Assembly: GCA_028282045.1 (NCBI GenBank)
Contig: JANQIS010000180.1
Coordinates: forward strand, 1 to 16,874
Length of the DNA: 16,874 nucleotides
Source: Gammaproteobacteria bacterium
Lineage (GTDB): Bacteria; Pseudomonadota; Gammaproteobacteria; Francisellales; CACEW01
Direction: 5' to 3'
Positions 6,640-13,963 of this stretch are shown here, one piece after another; position 1 is the stretch's first letter, and each line of letters begins with the position of its first letter. The notes beneath the pieces are model-generated. The model searched no databases. It was not told the origin of the DNA and saw only the letters and a program-made list of their open reading frames with translations. A program made the translations under genes and the position numbers.

Positions 6640-8028
6640 ATGGAAGCAGCAGTCCGACAACCTACACGTTTTTCCGCTGAAGAACTTAACCAACTTAAAG
6701 TGCCACCACACTCAGTTGAGGCTGAGCAATCGGTATTGGGCGGCCTGATGATTGATAATGAGGCCTGGGATCGTGCTACCTCGCGGGTTGGGATCGTTGA
6801 TTTTTATCAAGAGCGTCATCGAACTATTTTTATTGAAATTACCCGCCTGGCTGAAGCCAATAAACCTTTTGATGTCGTTACCGTGTGTGACGCTCTGGAG
6901 CGTGAGGGCTCATTGGAGCAAGCTGGTGGTTTAGCCTATTTGGGTGAGCTGGCCAAGAATACCCCTAGTGCTGCCAATATCAGTGCTTATGCTGATATCG
7001 TGCGTGAACGCTCAGTGATGCGTCAATTATTGCAACTATCTCATGACCTGGCTGATAAGGTGTACCATCCTGAAGGGCTTAAATCTAACGAAATACTTGA
7101 TAAAGCTGAACAACAAGTATTTGCTATTGCTGAACAGGGTATTCATGGTTTGCAAGGGCCTCAATCAGTTAAGGGTATGGTACCTGGCCTGATGGATAAA
7201 TTGGACGCATTGATGCAAACTCAAGGCGGTATTACGGGTTTAAGAACACATTATCAAGATTTAGATCAACTTACATCAGGTCTGCAGCCGGCAGATTTGC
7301 TAATTATTGCCGGACGTCCTTCAATGGGTAAAACCACGTTTGCTATGAATATCGCTGAGAATGTGGCGATGGACGCTGACAAACCGGTATTGGTATTTAG
7401 TATGGAAATGCCCAACGATGCAATTATGTTGCGGGTTTTGTCATCGTTGAGCCGTGTCGATCAGACATCACTGCGTAGTGGTCAGTTGGGAGATCATGAT
7501 TGGAGCAAGCTATTCTCTGCTATGTCATTGGTAACTGAGCGTATGAATATGTTTGTTGATGATGCGGCGGCGTTAAGCCCTTCTGAAATGCGTATGCGTG
7601 CTCGGCGCTTGGCACGTGAGCATGGTGGCTTGAGTCTGATTGTGGTGGATTATTTACAATTAATGCAAATTCCAGGTGGTGCGGAAAACCGTACTAACGA
7701 GGTAGCGGAAATTTCCCGTTCGTTAAAAGCCATTGCCAAAGAACTCAATGTGCCGGTAGTGGCCTTGTCCCAGCTTAGTCGTAAGTGTGAAGAGCGTACC
7801 GATAAACGCCCGATGATGTCAGATTTGCGTGAATCGGGCGGGATTGAGCAAGATGCCGATGTGATTATGTTTGTCTATCGTGATGAAGTGTACCATCCTA
7901 ATACTGATGATAAAGGTATTGCTGAAATTTTGGTGCGCAAACATCGCAACGGGCCGATAGGCGAAATTCGTCTGACTTTTCAAGGCCAGTTCTGTCGTTT
8001 TGATGATTTTGCACCTGAACGTATTTAA
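6640..8028 (+). CDS. dnaB: Replicative DNA helicase DnaB
   Basis: 462 aa (E. coli 471). Hexameric 5'-3' helicase that unwinds the fork and recruits primase. The N-terminal domain has VPPHSVEAEQSVLGGLMID (21-39). The RecA-like domain has Walker A GRPSMGKTT (225-233, K231), FSMEMP with E256, Walker B LIVVDYLQLM with D337, the SDLRESGGIEQDADVI block (394-409) and RKHRNGP with arginine-finger residues near K434 and R436. There is no intein in the usual Walker A or C-terminal sites. The ATG at 6640 lacks a clear Shine-Dalgarno sequence, but the residues after it fit the family. It is separated from rplI by a terminator, so it needs its own promoter; I see no convincing one in the 44-base gap. Confidence 0.98.
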   Translation: MEAAVRQPTRFSAEELNQLKVPPHSVEAEQSVLGGLMIDNEAWDRATSRVGIVDFYQERHRTIFIEITRLAEANKPFDVVTVCDALEREGSLEQAGGLAYLGELAKNTPSAANISAYADIVRERSVMRQLLQLSHDLADKVYHPEGLKSNEILDKAEQQVFAIAEQGIHGLQGPQSVKGMVPGLMDKLDALMQTQGGITGLRTHYQDLDQLTSGLQPADLLIIAGRPSMGKTTFAMNIAENVAMDADKPVLVFSMEMPNDAIMLRVLSSLSRVDQTSLRSGQLGDHDWSKLFSAMSLVTERMNMFVDDAAALSPSEMRMRARRLAREHGGLSLIVVDYLQLMQIPGGAENRTNEVAEISRSLKAIAKELNVPVVALSQLSRKCEERTDKRPMMSDLRESGGIEQDADVIMFVYRDEVYHPNTDDKGIAEILVRKHRNGPIGEIRLTFQGQFCRFDDFAPERI

Positions 8029-8043
8029 TCTGGATATTTCATC

Positions 8044-8199
8044 ATGTTGCTTGATTTTGATCCCCACAGCGTTTTCACTTCACCTGTTATTGCCTGGGAA
8101 CCATTGCCGCTCTTCAAGCACAGTTACTCAAATCCACTTTGCTTAAAAGAGGATCAAAATTGCTGGGTCATTTTATCCAGGGACGATCTAAGCCGATGA
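8044..8199 (+). CDS. Possible 51-aa protein overlapping the alr start
   Basis: Open frame from ATG at 8044, 15 bases after dnaB, to TGA at 8197-8199, which overlaps the alr start as ATGA. It begins MLLDFDPHSVFTSPVIAWEP and contains a QNCWVILSRDDLSR end. I recognise no family. No strong ribosome-binding site precedes it. The exact fit in the dnaB-alr gap and the stop-start overlap with alr are consistent with a translationally coupled leader peptide or small gene, but a chance frame of this length is also possible. Confidence 0.35.
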   Translation: MLLDFDPHSVFTSPVIAWEPLPLFKHSYSNPLCLKEDQNCWVILSRDDLSR

Positions 8200-9257
8200 G
8201 AGCGCGTGCCCTGATTGACCTTAATGCTTTGCGTCATAATGCGCAAGTAGTGCGGCAATTGATGCCACACAGTGAGGTGTTAGCTGTGGTGAAAGCCGAT
8301 GCCTACCATCATGGTGCAGAACGTGTTTGCCGGGCTTTAATCGATGTGGATTACTTTGGTGTGGCCACTATCGCCGAGGCTCAGGCATTATCGATGCTGG
8401 ATTTAGTTCAGCCAGTGGTGTTGATGTTAGGATTTTTTGATCGTGAAGACTTACGGTGTATTTATCAACACAACTTCCAAGTATTTGTGCATCAGCGCCA
8501 TCAAATCAAATTGTTGCGCCAATATCCACCAGCTAAGCCATTACATGTTTGGCTGAAGATCAATACCGGTATGAACCGTTTTGGTTTTGAACCCGCGCAA
8601 GTAATCCAATCCTACGCCGATTTATGTAGCATCCCTAATATAGTGGTGCATGCACAGGTGTCACACTTTGCCTGTGCGGATGAAGCCAAGCATGTGATGA
8701 ACCGGCAACAATTAGCCTGCTTTGATCGGGTGCGTATTGCCAAACTTATGGCAAGCTGGTGTAACTCAGCCGCTATTATTAACCAACTGGTGCCACAGGA
8801 TGGTATTGTACGCCCTGGAATGATGCTCTATGGTGTCAACCCTGGCGTGACAGACTGTAATGTTGCCTTAAAGCCAGTTATGACGTTACAAGGGCGTGTG
8901 ATGGCATGTCATCATTTAACACCTGGCATGACTGTAGGATATGGAGGCACCTGGCAAGCACAGCAATCGACTGAGGTGGCCATTATCACTTTAGGTTACG
9001 CCGATGCTTATCCACAATACGCTCAGGGAGCGTCAGTATTACTGCAAGGACGTTTAGCTCCGGTGCTTGGCTGTACCAGTATGGATAGCATGATTATTGA
9101 TATATCTGCATTTGATCGAGTGAATGTTGGTGAATGGGTCACTTTATGGGGCGATGGCTTGCCTCTGGAGCAAGTTGCCCAACAAGCAGGCCGCAGCGTT
9201 TACGATCTTTTAACCAGCGTTTCAGAGCGGGTTTATCAACAGCATATAGACGCGTGA
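8196..9257 (+). CDS. alr: Alanine racemase (PLP-dependent)
   Basis: 353 aa (E. coli 359). It interconverts L- and D-alanine for peptidoglycan. The N-terminal TIM-barrel carries the PLP lysine K33 in VVKADAYHHG. INTGMNRFGF (121-130) and RPGMMLYG (206-213) are family blocks. The catalytic tyrosine is Y249 in VGYGGTW, and GCTSMDSMIID (292-302) contributes to the other active site of the dimer. The PLP motif differs slightly from the common KANAYGHG (D for N, H for the first G). The start at 8196 was chosen because MRARALIDLNALRHN matches the family start; a TTG start at 8139 would add 19 unlike residues. The stop lies in a hairpin (9249-9271). dnaB-alr-radA adjacency is typical of gammaproteobacteria. 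Confidence 0.96.
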   Translation: MRARALIDLNALRHNAQVVRQLMPHSEVLAVVKADAYHHGAERVCRALIDVDYFGVATIAEAQALSMLDLVQPVVLMLGFFDREDLRCIYQHNFQVFVHQRHQIKLLRQYPPAKPLHVWLKINTGMNRFGFEPAQVIQSYADLCSIPNIVVHAQVSHFACADEAKHVMNRQQLACFDRVRIAKLMASWCNSAAIINQLVPQDGIVRPGMMLYGVNPGVTDCNVALKPVMTLQGRVMACHHLTPGMTVGYGGTWQAQQSTEVAIITLGYADAYPQYAQGASVLLQGRLAPVLGCTSMDSMIIDISAFDRVNVGEWVTLWGDGLPLEQVAQQAGRSVYDLLTSVSERVYQQHIDA

Positions 9258-9271
9258 TGAGCTCACGCGTC
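9249..9271. terminator. Hairpin spanning the alr stop codon
   Basis: GACGCGTGA (9249-9257), TGAGC, TCACGCGTC (9263-9271): a perfect 9-bp inverted repeat whose left arm contains the alr stop codon, with a second TGA directly after it. It lies between convergent alr and the DUF378 gene (stop at 9288). There is no T tract on either strand, so it may act as a transcript-end or stability structure rather than a classical terminator. Confidence 0.4.
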
Positions 9272-9287
9272 TGATAGGCCATGTTAG

Positions 9288-9521
9288 TTACTTTTTACCG
9301 CTTTTAACCGGACATTTACCACAGCAGCACAATGCGCGGATAATGGCATACACACCAGCCACTCCTACGATGGCATAAACGATGCGGGTAGCTGTGCTCA
9401 TACTACCGAAGATTGCCACCACCAGGTCAAAGTGGAAAAAGCCGACCAGTCCCCAGTTCAGCGCACCGATTAAAATCAGTACAAATGCAATCCAGTCTAA
9501 AAAATTTTTCTTTTTAGCCAT
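9288..9521 (-). CDS. DUF378 family small membrane protein
   Basis: 77 aa. The N-terminus MAKKKNFLDW is followed by a membrane segment with the family pattern GALNWGLVGFFHFDLV (about 22-37), then FGSMSTATRIVYAIVGVAGVYA with a second membrane segment, matching DUF378. It is probably an inner-membrane protein; the family has no known function. ATG at 9521 was chosen because GGAGG lies seven bases upstream; an upstream in-frame ATG (9554) lacks such a site. Unusual is a Cys cluster CCCGKC after the second membrane segment, followed by a basic end. It stands on the opposite strand between alr and radA, which are same-strand neighbours. Confidence 0.85.
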   Translation of the reverse strand: MAKKKNFLDWIAFVLILIGALNWGLVGFFHFDLVVAIFGSMSTATRIVYAIVGVAGVYAIIRALCCCGKCPVKSGKK

Positions 9522-9575
9522 TTCAATACCTCCCTCGGTTGTTTGTTTCAACATACAAAATAACGTATCTATGCA

Positions 9576-9604
9576 GTTATAGTGGGTTATGCTTAAATAG
9601 CAAA
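9576..9604 (-). promoter_or_regulatory. Possible promoter for the DUF378 gene
   Basis: On the minus strand TTTGCT (9604-9599), 17 bases, TATAAC (9581-9576). The -10 is good and the -35 weak. It would give a leader of about 50 bases to the ATG at 9521. It lies in the 100-base gap shared with the divergent radA. Confidence 0.3.
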
Positions 9605-9621
9605 TTTAATCAGGTTAAAGC

Positions 9622-10989
9622 ATGGCGAAGCGTAAAATCCAATATGTCTGTAACGATTGCGGTGCAGATTTTCTTAAATGGCAGGGGCAGTGCACTGATT
9701 GTGGTGCTTGGAACACATTGAGCGAGGTGGTGGTTGCTTCAGGGCGTAGTGCAGCCAATGGGTTAGGTTATGCTGGGGAACAAAGTCAACTGCAGGTGCT
9801 GCATGAAGTGAGTTTAGCTGAAGTGCCTCGTATCACCACTGGTATGCAAGAGTTGGATCGGGTACTCGGTGGTGGCCTGGTGCCCGGCTCGGTCATTTTA
9901 CTCGGTGGTGATCCGGGCATTGGTAAATCCTCTATCTTGCTACAAGTATTGGCTATGATGTCAGAGCATCAACCAGTACTGTATGTCACCGGTGAAGAGT
10001 CAGCAGAACAAGTAGCGCTGCGAGCGCATCGTATGGGTTTGCCGGCAGATAAAATGCAACTATTTACCCAAACCGATGTCGAGCGCATTAGCCAGGTAGC
10101 GCGCGAGGTAAAACCAAGTGTTATGGTAGTTGACTCAATCCAAACCATGCTGATGGCAGATATTTCTGGTGCACCAGGTGGTGTATCACAGGTGCGTGAA
10201 TGTGCCGCGGTGCTGACACGTTTAGCCAAACAAACTAATACCGCTATTTTGTTGGTGGGTCACGTGACCAAGTCAGGGGAAGTTGCCGGGCCGCGTGTGC
10301 TGGAGCATATTGTCGATGCAGTGGTCTATCTGGAGGGAGAGCGCGATGGGCGTTACCGTCTGATGCGCGCACTGAAAAACCGTTTCGGTGCTATTAATGA
10401 GTTGGGTGTGTTCGCCATGACTGATAAAGGAATGAAGGAAGTCACCAAGCCTTCAGCAATTTTTTTATCGCGTGAAGGCACGGCACAATCCGGTAGTGTG
10501 GTGATGATCGTTTGGGAAGGTAGCCGGCCATTATTGGTTGAGGTGCAGGCCCTGGTGGATGATAACCAATACGGTCAACCACGTCGTGTGACCGTGGGGT
10601 TTGATAATCAGCGCCTGGTGATGTTGTTGGCGGTATTAAATCGCCATGCCGGTGTACAGGTTGGTCAGCAGGGTGTGTTTGTCAATGTGGTCGGTGGGGT
10701 GAAGGTCACTGAAACCAGCGCTGACCTGGCGATTATTATGGCGATACTCTCCAGCTTAAAAAACAAGCCCGTGCCGGCTGATTTAATTGCCTTTGGTGAG
10801 GTGGGGCTTTCAGGTGAAGTACGCCCGATCAGTAATGGTGTTGAACGCATGACGGAAGCAGCTAAGCATGGTTTTCATCATGCGATTGTCCCTAAGGCCA
10901 ACGCACCCAAGCAATCACCTGCACGTATGAAAGTGTATCCAGTCAGCCATGTACAGGATATTTTACGTCTACTACGTGAATTAAGTTAA
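9622..10989 (+). CDS. radA: DNA repair protein RadA/Sms
   Basis: 455 aa (E. coli 460). DnaB-like ATPase that drives branch migration of recombination intermediates. The N-terminal zinc finger has C10, C13, C24 and C27 (CNDCG and CTDCG). Walker A GGDPGIGKSS is at 95-104, Walker B VMVVDSIQTM near 167-176, and the RadA-specific KNRFG at 252-256. A Lon-protease-like C-terminal domain includes VFVNVVGGVKV and FGEVGLSGEVRP. All expected key residues are present. The ATG at 9622 gives the standard start MAKRKIQYVCNDCG; the ribosome-binding site is weak. An 86-base gap to pyrH follows. Confidence 0.97.
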   Translation: MAKRKIQYVCNDCGADFLKWQGQCTDCGAWNTLSEVVVASGRSAANGLGYAGEQSQLQVLHEVSLAEVPRITTGMQELDRVLGGGLVPGSVILLGGDPGIGKSSILLQVLAMMSEHQPVLYVTGEESAEQVALRAHRMGLPADKMQLFTQTDVERISQVAREVKPSVMVVDSIQTMLMADISGAPGGVSQVRECAAVLTRLAKQTNTAILLVGHVTKSGEVAGPRVLEHIVDAVVYLEGERDGRYRLMRALKNRFGAINELGVFAMTDKGMKEVTKPSAIFLSREGTAQSGSVVMIVWEGSRPLLVEVQALVDDNQYGQPRRVTVGFDNQRLVMLLAVLNRHAGVQVGQQGVFVNVVGGVKVTETSADLAIIMAILSSLKNKPVPADLIAFGEVGLSGEVRPISNGVERMTEAAKHGFHHAIVPKANAPKQSPARMKVYPVSHVQDILRLLRELS

Positions 10990-11017
10990 AGTAACCCTGA
11001 TGAGACACTTTACTGAC

Positions 11018-11046
11018 TTGGTCTGCACCATTGTTTGTGGCACAAT
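11018..11046 (+). promoter_or_regulatory. Candidate promoter for pyrH-frr-uppS-cdsA
   Basis: TTGGTC (11018-11023), 17-base spacer, CACAAT (11041-11046), then the ribosome-binding site and the pyrH ATG at 11076. Match to sigma70 consensus is moderate at optimal spacing. No terminator is seen after radA, so read-through is also possible. Confidence 0.4.
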
Positions 11047-11075
11047 AACGCCGATTTTCTCCGGAAGGTAGTCAC

Positions 11076-11801
11076 ATGTCCAAACCAAAACGGTTTTTAT
11101 TAAAGCTCAGTGGTGAGTCGTTTGCAGATGCTGGTGGTCGTGGTCTTGACCAGGCGCGTCTACTTAATGTGGCAGAGCAGATTCAAGTGGCATTAGAGCG
11201 CGGTATTGAAATCGGCATTGTTGTGGGTGGTGGTAATTTCCTGCGCGGTGCCACGTTATCCAATCAAATGATCACACGTACCACCGCAGACCAGATGGGT
11301 ATGCTGGCCACCTTGTTGAATGGTTTAGCGCTCAGTGATGCACTTAATGTAAAGGGCTGCAAAACCAAACTGTATTCAGCAGTAGCAGTGCAGGGTGTGG
11401 CCGATGCTTTTGACTATCGTCGTGCCATTGCCAATTTGGAAGCAGGGCGAGTGGTGATTTTTACGGGTGGTACAGGCAATCCATTTGTGACCACAGACTC
11501 TGCGGCTAGTTTACGGGCAGTAGAAGTCAACGCTGATGTATTGCTTAAGGCGACTAAGGTTGATGGTGTTTATGCCAAAGATCCAAAAAAATATCCTGAC
11601 GCTAAGCGTTATGAACAGATCACTTTTGCCCAGGCATTAGGTGAAGAATTGGCCGTGATGGATTTAGCTGCTTTTTGCCAATGTAGAGACTATAATGTGC
11701 CGATTCGCGTTTTTGATGTCTTCAAGCCCAATGCTTTGCGTGACATCTTGTTAGGTGCCAATGAAGGCACATTGGTATGGAAAGGTGATAACGATGATTG
11801 A
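11076..11801 (+). CDS. pyrH: Uridylate kinase (UMP kinase)
   Basis: 241 aa, the same length as E. coli PyrH. It phosphorylates UMP to UDP with ATP as a hexamer of the amino-acid kinase fold. Motifs: KLSGE (10-14), GGGNFLRG (51-58), the MITRTTADQMGMLATLLNGL block (65-84), GGTGNPFVTTDSAA (131-144) and KVDGVYAKDP (161-170). The ATG at 11076 follows GGAAGG. It overlaps frr by 8 bases, so translation is coupled. Usual gammaproteobacterial order pyrH-frr-uppS-cdsA; rpsB-tsf, which often precede it, are absent here, with radA instead. Confidence 0.98.
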   Translation: MSKPKRFLLKLSGESFADAGGRGLDQARLLNVAEQIQVALERGIEIGIVVGGGNFLRGATLSNQMITRTTADQMGMLATLLNGLALSDALNVKGCKTKLYSAVAVQGVADAFDYRRAIANLEAGRVVIFTGGTGNPFVTTDSAASLRAVEVNADVLLKATKVDGVYAKDPKKYPDAKRYEQITFAQALGEELAVMDLAAFCQCRDYNVPIRVFDVFKPNALRDILLGANEGTLVWKGDNDD

Positions 11802-12351
11802 TGAGATTCTAAAAGATGCGCAGCAGCGTATGCAAAAAAGCGTTGATGTATTGCGCAATGAGTTAGCTAAAGTAAGAACTGGGCGTGCTCATCCCAGTAT
11901 TTTGGACCATATTACTGTGGATTATTATGGCAGTGAAGTACCGTTGAACCAGGTAGCCAATATTACGGTTGAAGATTCTCGCACTTTAAGCCTGACCCCT
12001 TGGGAGAAAACGATGGTGGTGCCGGTTGAAAAAGCCATTATGAACTCTGATCTGGGCTTGAACCCGGCAACTGCCGGTATGGTGATTCGCATACCAATGC
12101 CGCCACTGACGCAAGAGCGTCGCCGTGACCTGGTGAAAGTGGTAAAGGCCGAAGCGGAAAATAGCCGTGTTTCCATCCGTAATATTCGCCGCGATACTAT
12201 TACACAATTTAAAACAATGCTCAAAGATAAAGGTATTTCTGAAGATGAAGCACATCAAGCCGAAGATCAGGCGCAAAAATTAACTGATCGCTTTGTGGGT
12301 GAGGTTGATAAGGTCTTAGCGCATAAAGAAAAGGATCTAATGGCAACTTAA
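11794..12351 (+). CDS. frr: Ribosome recycling factor
   Basis: 185 aa, the E. coli length. With EF-G it splits post-termination ribosomes. The start MIDEILKDAQQRMQKSVDVL, the VRTGRAHPSILD block (27-38), the hinge and the C-terminal helix with VRISIRNIRRD-like SVRNIRRD pattern (here SIRNIRRD) fit the family. ATG at 11794 was chosen rather than an in-frame codon 13 upstream because it gives the family start and has AGGTG nearby; it overlaps the pyrH end by 8 bases. Three bases separate its stop from uppS. Confidence 0.97.
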   Translation: MIDEILKDAQQRMQKSVDVLRNELAKVRTGRAHPSILDHITVDYYGSEVPLNQVANITVEDSRTLSLTPWEKTMVVPVEKAIMNSDLGLNPATAGMVIRIPMPPLTQERRRDLVKVVKAEAENSRVSIRNIRRDTITQFKTMLKDKGISEDEAHQAEDQAQKLTDRFVGEVDKVLAHKEKDLMAT

Positions 12352-12354
12352 TTT

Positions 12355-13083
12355 ATGGTAGCAATTCCTCAGCATATTGCGGTGATTATGGATGGAAATG
12401 GGCGTTGGGCTAAACAGCGCTTGTTGCCTCGTACTGCCGGTCATAAAGCAGCAATTGCGCGTATTCGTGATTTAGTGAGTCACTCAGCCAAAGTTGGGGT
12501 GCAGGCATTAACGCTCTATGCTTTTAGTAGCGAGAACTGGCGCCGACCGCGCAGTGAAGTGAGTGCCATTATGTCATTGATGATGACAACGCTAAGCAAA
12601 GAAGTTGCCTCATTGCATGAAAACCAAGTGCGGCTGCGTTTTATCGGCGAGCGCTCAGTATTATCTGATACAATGTGTAATGCTATGGCGCAGGCAGAAC
12701 AACTTACGGCACAAAATAAAGGATTGCATCTGAATGTGGCGTTTAATTATGGTGCTCATTGGGAGATAACACAAGCAGCACGCATTCTTGCGGCCCAGGT
12801 GGCGCAGGGCAAGTTGACTGCTGAAGCGATCACGCCTGAACACATTGAACAGCACTTAACACTGCCAGACTGGCCGGCAGTAGATCTATTTATCCGCACC
12901 GGTGGAGAACAACGCATTAGTAATTACTTGTTATGGCAACTGGCATATGCAGAGTTGTACTTTACCCCAACGTATTTCCCTGCATTTGATACTACAGCAT
13001 TTCAGGAGGCTTTGGATTGGTTTGCCGGGCGCGAACGGCGTTTTGGGAAAACTTCAGAACAACTACAAACGGATGGAATTTAA
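12355..13083 (+). CDS. uppS: Undecaprenyl diphosphate synthase (cis-prenyltransferase)
   Basis: 242 aa. It elongates farnesyl-PP with isopentenyl-PP to the C55 carrier lipid for cell wall and O-antigen synthesis. Motifs: HIAVIMDGNGRWAK (7-20) with catalytic D13, FSSENWRRP (57-65), FNYGAHWEI (130-138), and RTGGEQRISN (181-190) followed by WQLAYAELYF for diphosphate and Mg binding. The start lies three bases after frr with no strong ribosome-binding site, suggesting translational coupling; its TAA overlaps the cdsA ATG by one base (TAATG). Confidence 0.97.
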   Translation: MVAIPQHIAVIMDGNGRWAKQRLLPRTAGHKAAIARIRDLVSHSAKVGVQALTLYAFSSENWRRPRSEVSAIMSLMMTTLSKEVASLHENQVRLRFIGERSVLSDTMCNAMAQAEQLTAQNKGLHLNVAFNYGAHWEITQAARILAAQVAQGKLTAEAITPEHIEQHLTLPDWPAVDLFIRTGGEQRISNYLLWQLAYAELYFTPTYFPAFDTTAFQEALDWFAGRERRFGKTSEQLQTDGI

Positions 13084-13892
13084 TGCTGCAGAGAATTGTC
13101 ACAGGATTGACCCTCGGGTTACTAACCATTGCCGTTATTTTTTATGCACCGATTTGGTTGGCTGGTATGGTTGCTGCATTGTTTATTAGTACAGCGGCTG
13201 TTGAGTGGCTGGCCCTGTGTCAGTATCGTCATTGGGCGATACGTATTAGTTACCTGATAGTGTTATGGTTAGTCGGGTGGGGCGCTTATTATATCTGGTG
13301 GTATTTGTCGGTGGTCTTGGTGCTGATTTGGTTAGGGCTGATTGCTTTGGTTATTATTGTTGCACGATACAAAAGACCGTTTCCTCTATTACAGTCGCCC
13401 AAAACTTTATTACCGTTAGGCATCATATTACTAGCAAGTAGCTGGGCCTTTTTCGTGAAAATGCAAATGACTATGCCGTTGGTATTGTTTTACGGTATTT
13501 TGGTGGTGTCGATTGGTGATTCAGGTGCTTACTTTATCGGGCGCAAATTGGGCCGCTCACCGCTGGCGCAAAATATTAGCCCGAAAAAAACCATTGAAGG
13601 ATTCTGCGGCCAGTTAGTGGTATCAATCATTGCCGGAATGGCAGTAGTGATCTTTATGAACGTACAACATCCGGTGGCCTATTTGGCTTGGTTTATTACC
13701 ACACTGCTGCTGGTAGTGATAAGCGTGTTTGGTGATCTGTTTGAAAGTTTGCTCAAGCGCATGAACAACATCAAAGACAGTGGCAGTATTCTACCTGGTC
13801 ACGGTGGTGTGCTGGATCGCTTAGATAGTATTATTGCTATGATGCCGTTTTTGGTGATGAGCCAGTTTTTGTGGCATAGTTTGTTCTATTAG
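13083..13892 (+). CDS. cdsA: Phosphatidate cytidylyltransferase (CDP-diglyceride synthase)
   Basis: 269 aa (E. coli 285). Polytopic inner-membrane enzyme making CDP-diacylglycerol from phosphatidate and CTP, the precursor of all phospholipids here. Several hydrophobic segments (about 5-45, 55-95, 110-150, 175-215) precede the signature SLLKRMNNIKDSGSILPGHG plus GVLDRLD (222-248). The start at 13083 (MLQRIVTGL) overlaps the uppS stop by one base; an in-frame upstream start would lie deep inside uppS. In most gammaproteobacteria dxr, rseP and bamA follow; here a minus-strand orphan gene does. The last ten codons form the left arm of a hairpin, and a degenerate copy of this 3' end lies at 15598-15640. 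Confidence 0.97.
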   Translation: MLQRIVTGLTLGLLTIAVIFYAPIWLAGMVAALFISTAAVEWLALCQYRHWAIRISYLIVLWLVGWGAYYIWWYLSVVLVLIWLGLIALVIIVARYKRPFPLLQSPKTLLPLGIILLASSWAFFVKMQMTMPLVLFYGILVVSIGDSGAYFIGRKLGRSPLAQNISPKKTIEGFCGQLVVSIIAGMAVVIFMNVQHPVAYLAWFITTLLLVVISVFGDLFESLLKRMNNIKDSGSILPGHGGVLDRLDSIIAMMPFLVMSQFLWHSLFY

Positions 13893-13914
13893 CGTTTAGG
13901 GCACTATGCCACAA
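13869..13914 (+). terminator. Hairpin spanning the cdsA stop
   Basis: TTGTGGCATAGT (13869-13880) and ACTATGCCACAA (13903-13914) pair perfectly over 12 bp with a 22-base loop that contains the cdsA stop codon. It is followed by GTCTCTT rather than a clean T tract. It probably marks the 3' end of the pyrH-frr-uppS-cdsA transcript. A palindrome, CATCAGCCTTAAGGGTGATG (one mismatched pair), follows at 13923-13942 between the two convergent genes. A second, diverged copy of this hairpin is at 15597-15637. Confidence 0.5.
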
Positions 13915-13963
13915 GTCTCTTACATCAGCCTTAAGGGTGATGGTATTGGTATACTTTTGGGCA

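Noticed and set aside
8139..8195. N-terminal extension of alr from a TTG codon
   Set aside because: The 19 extra residues do not resemble alanine racemases, while ATG at 8196 begins at the family start.
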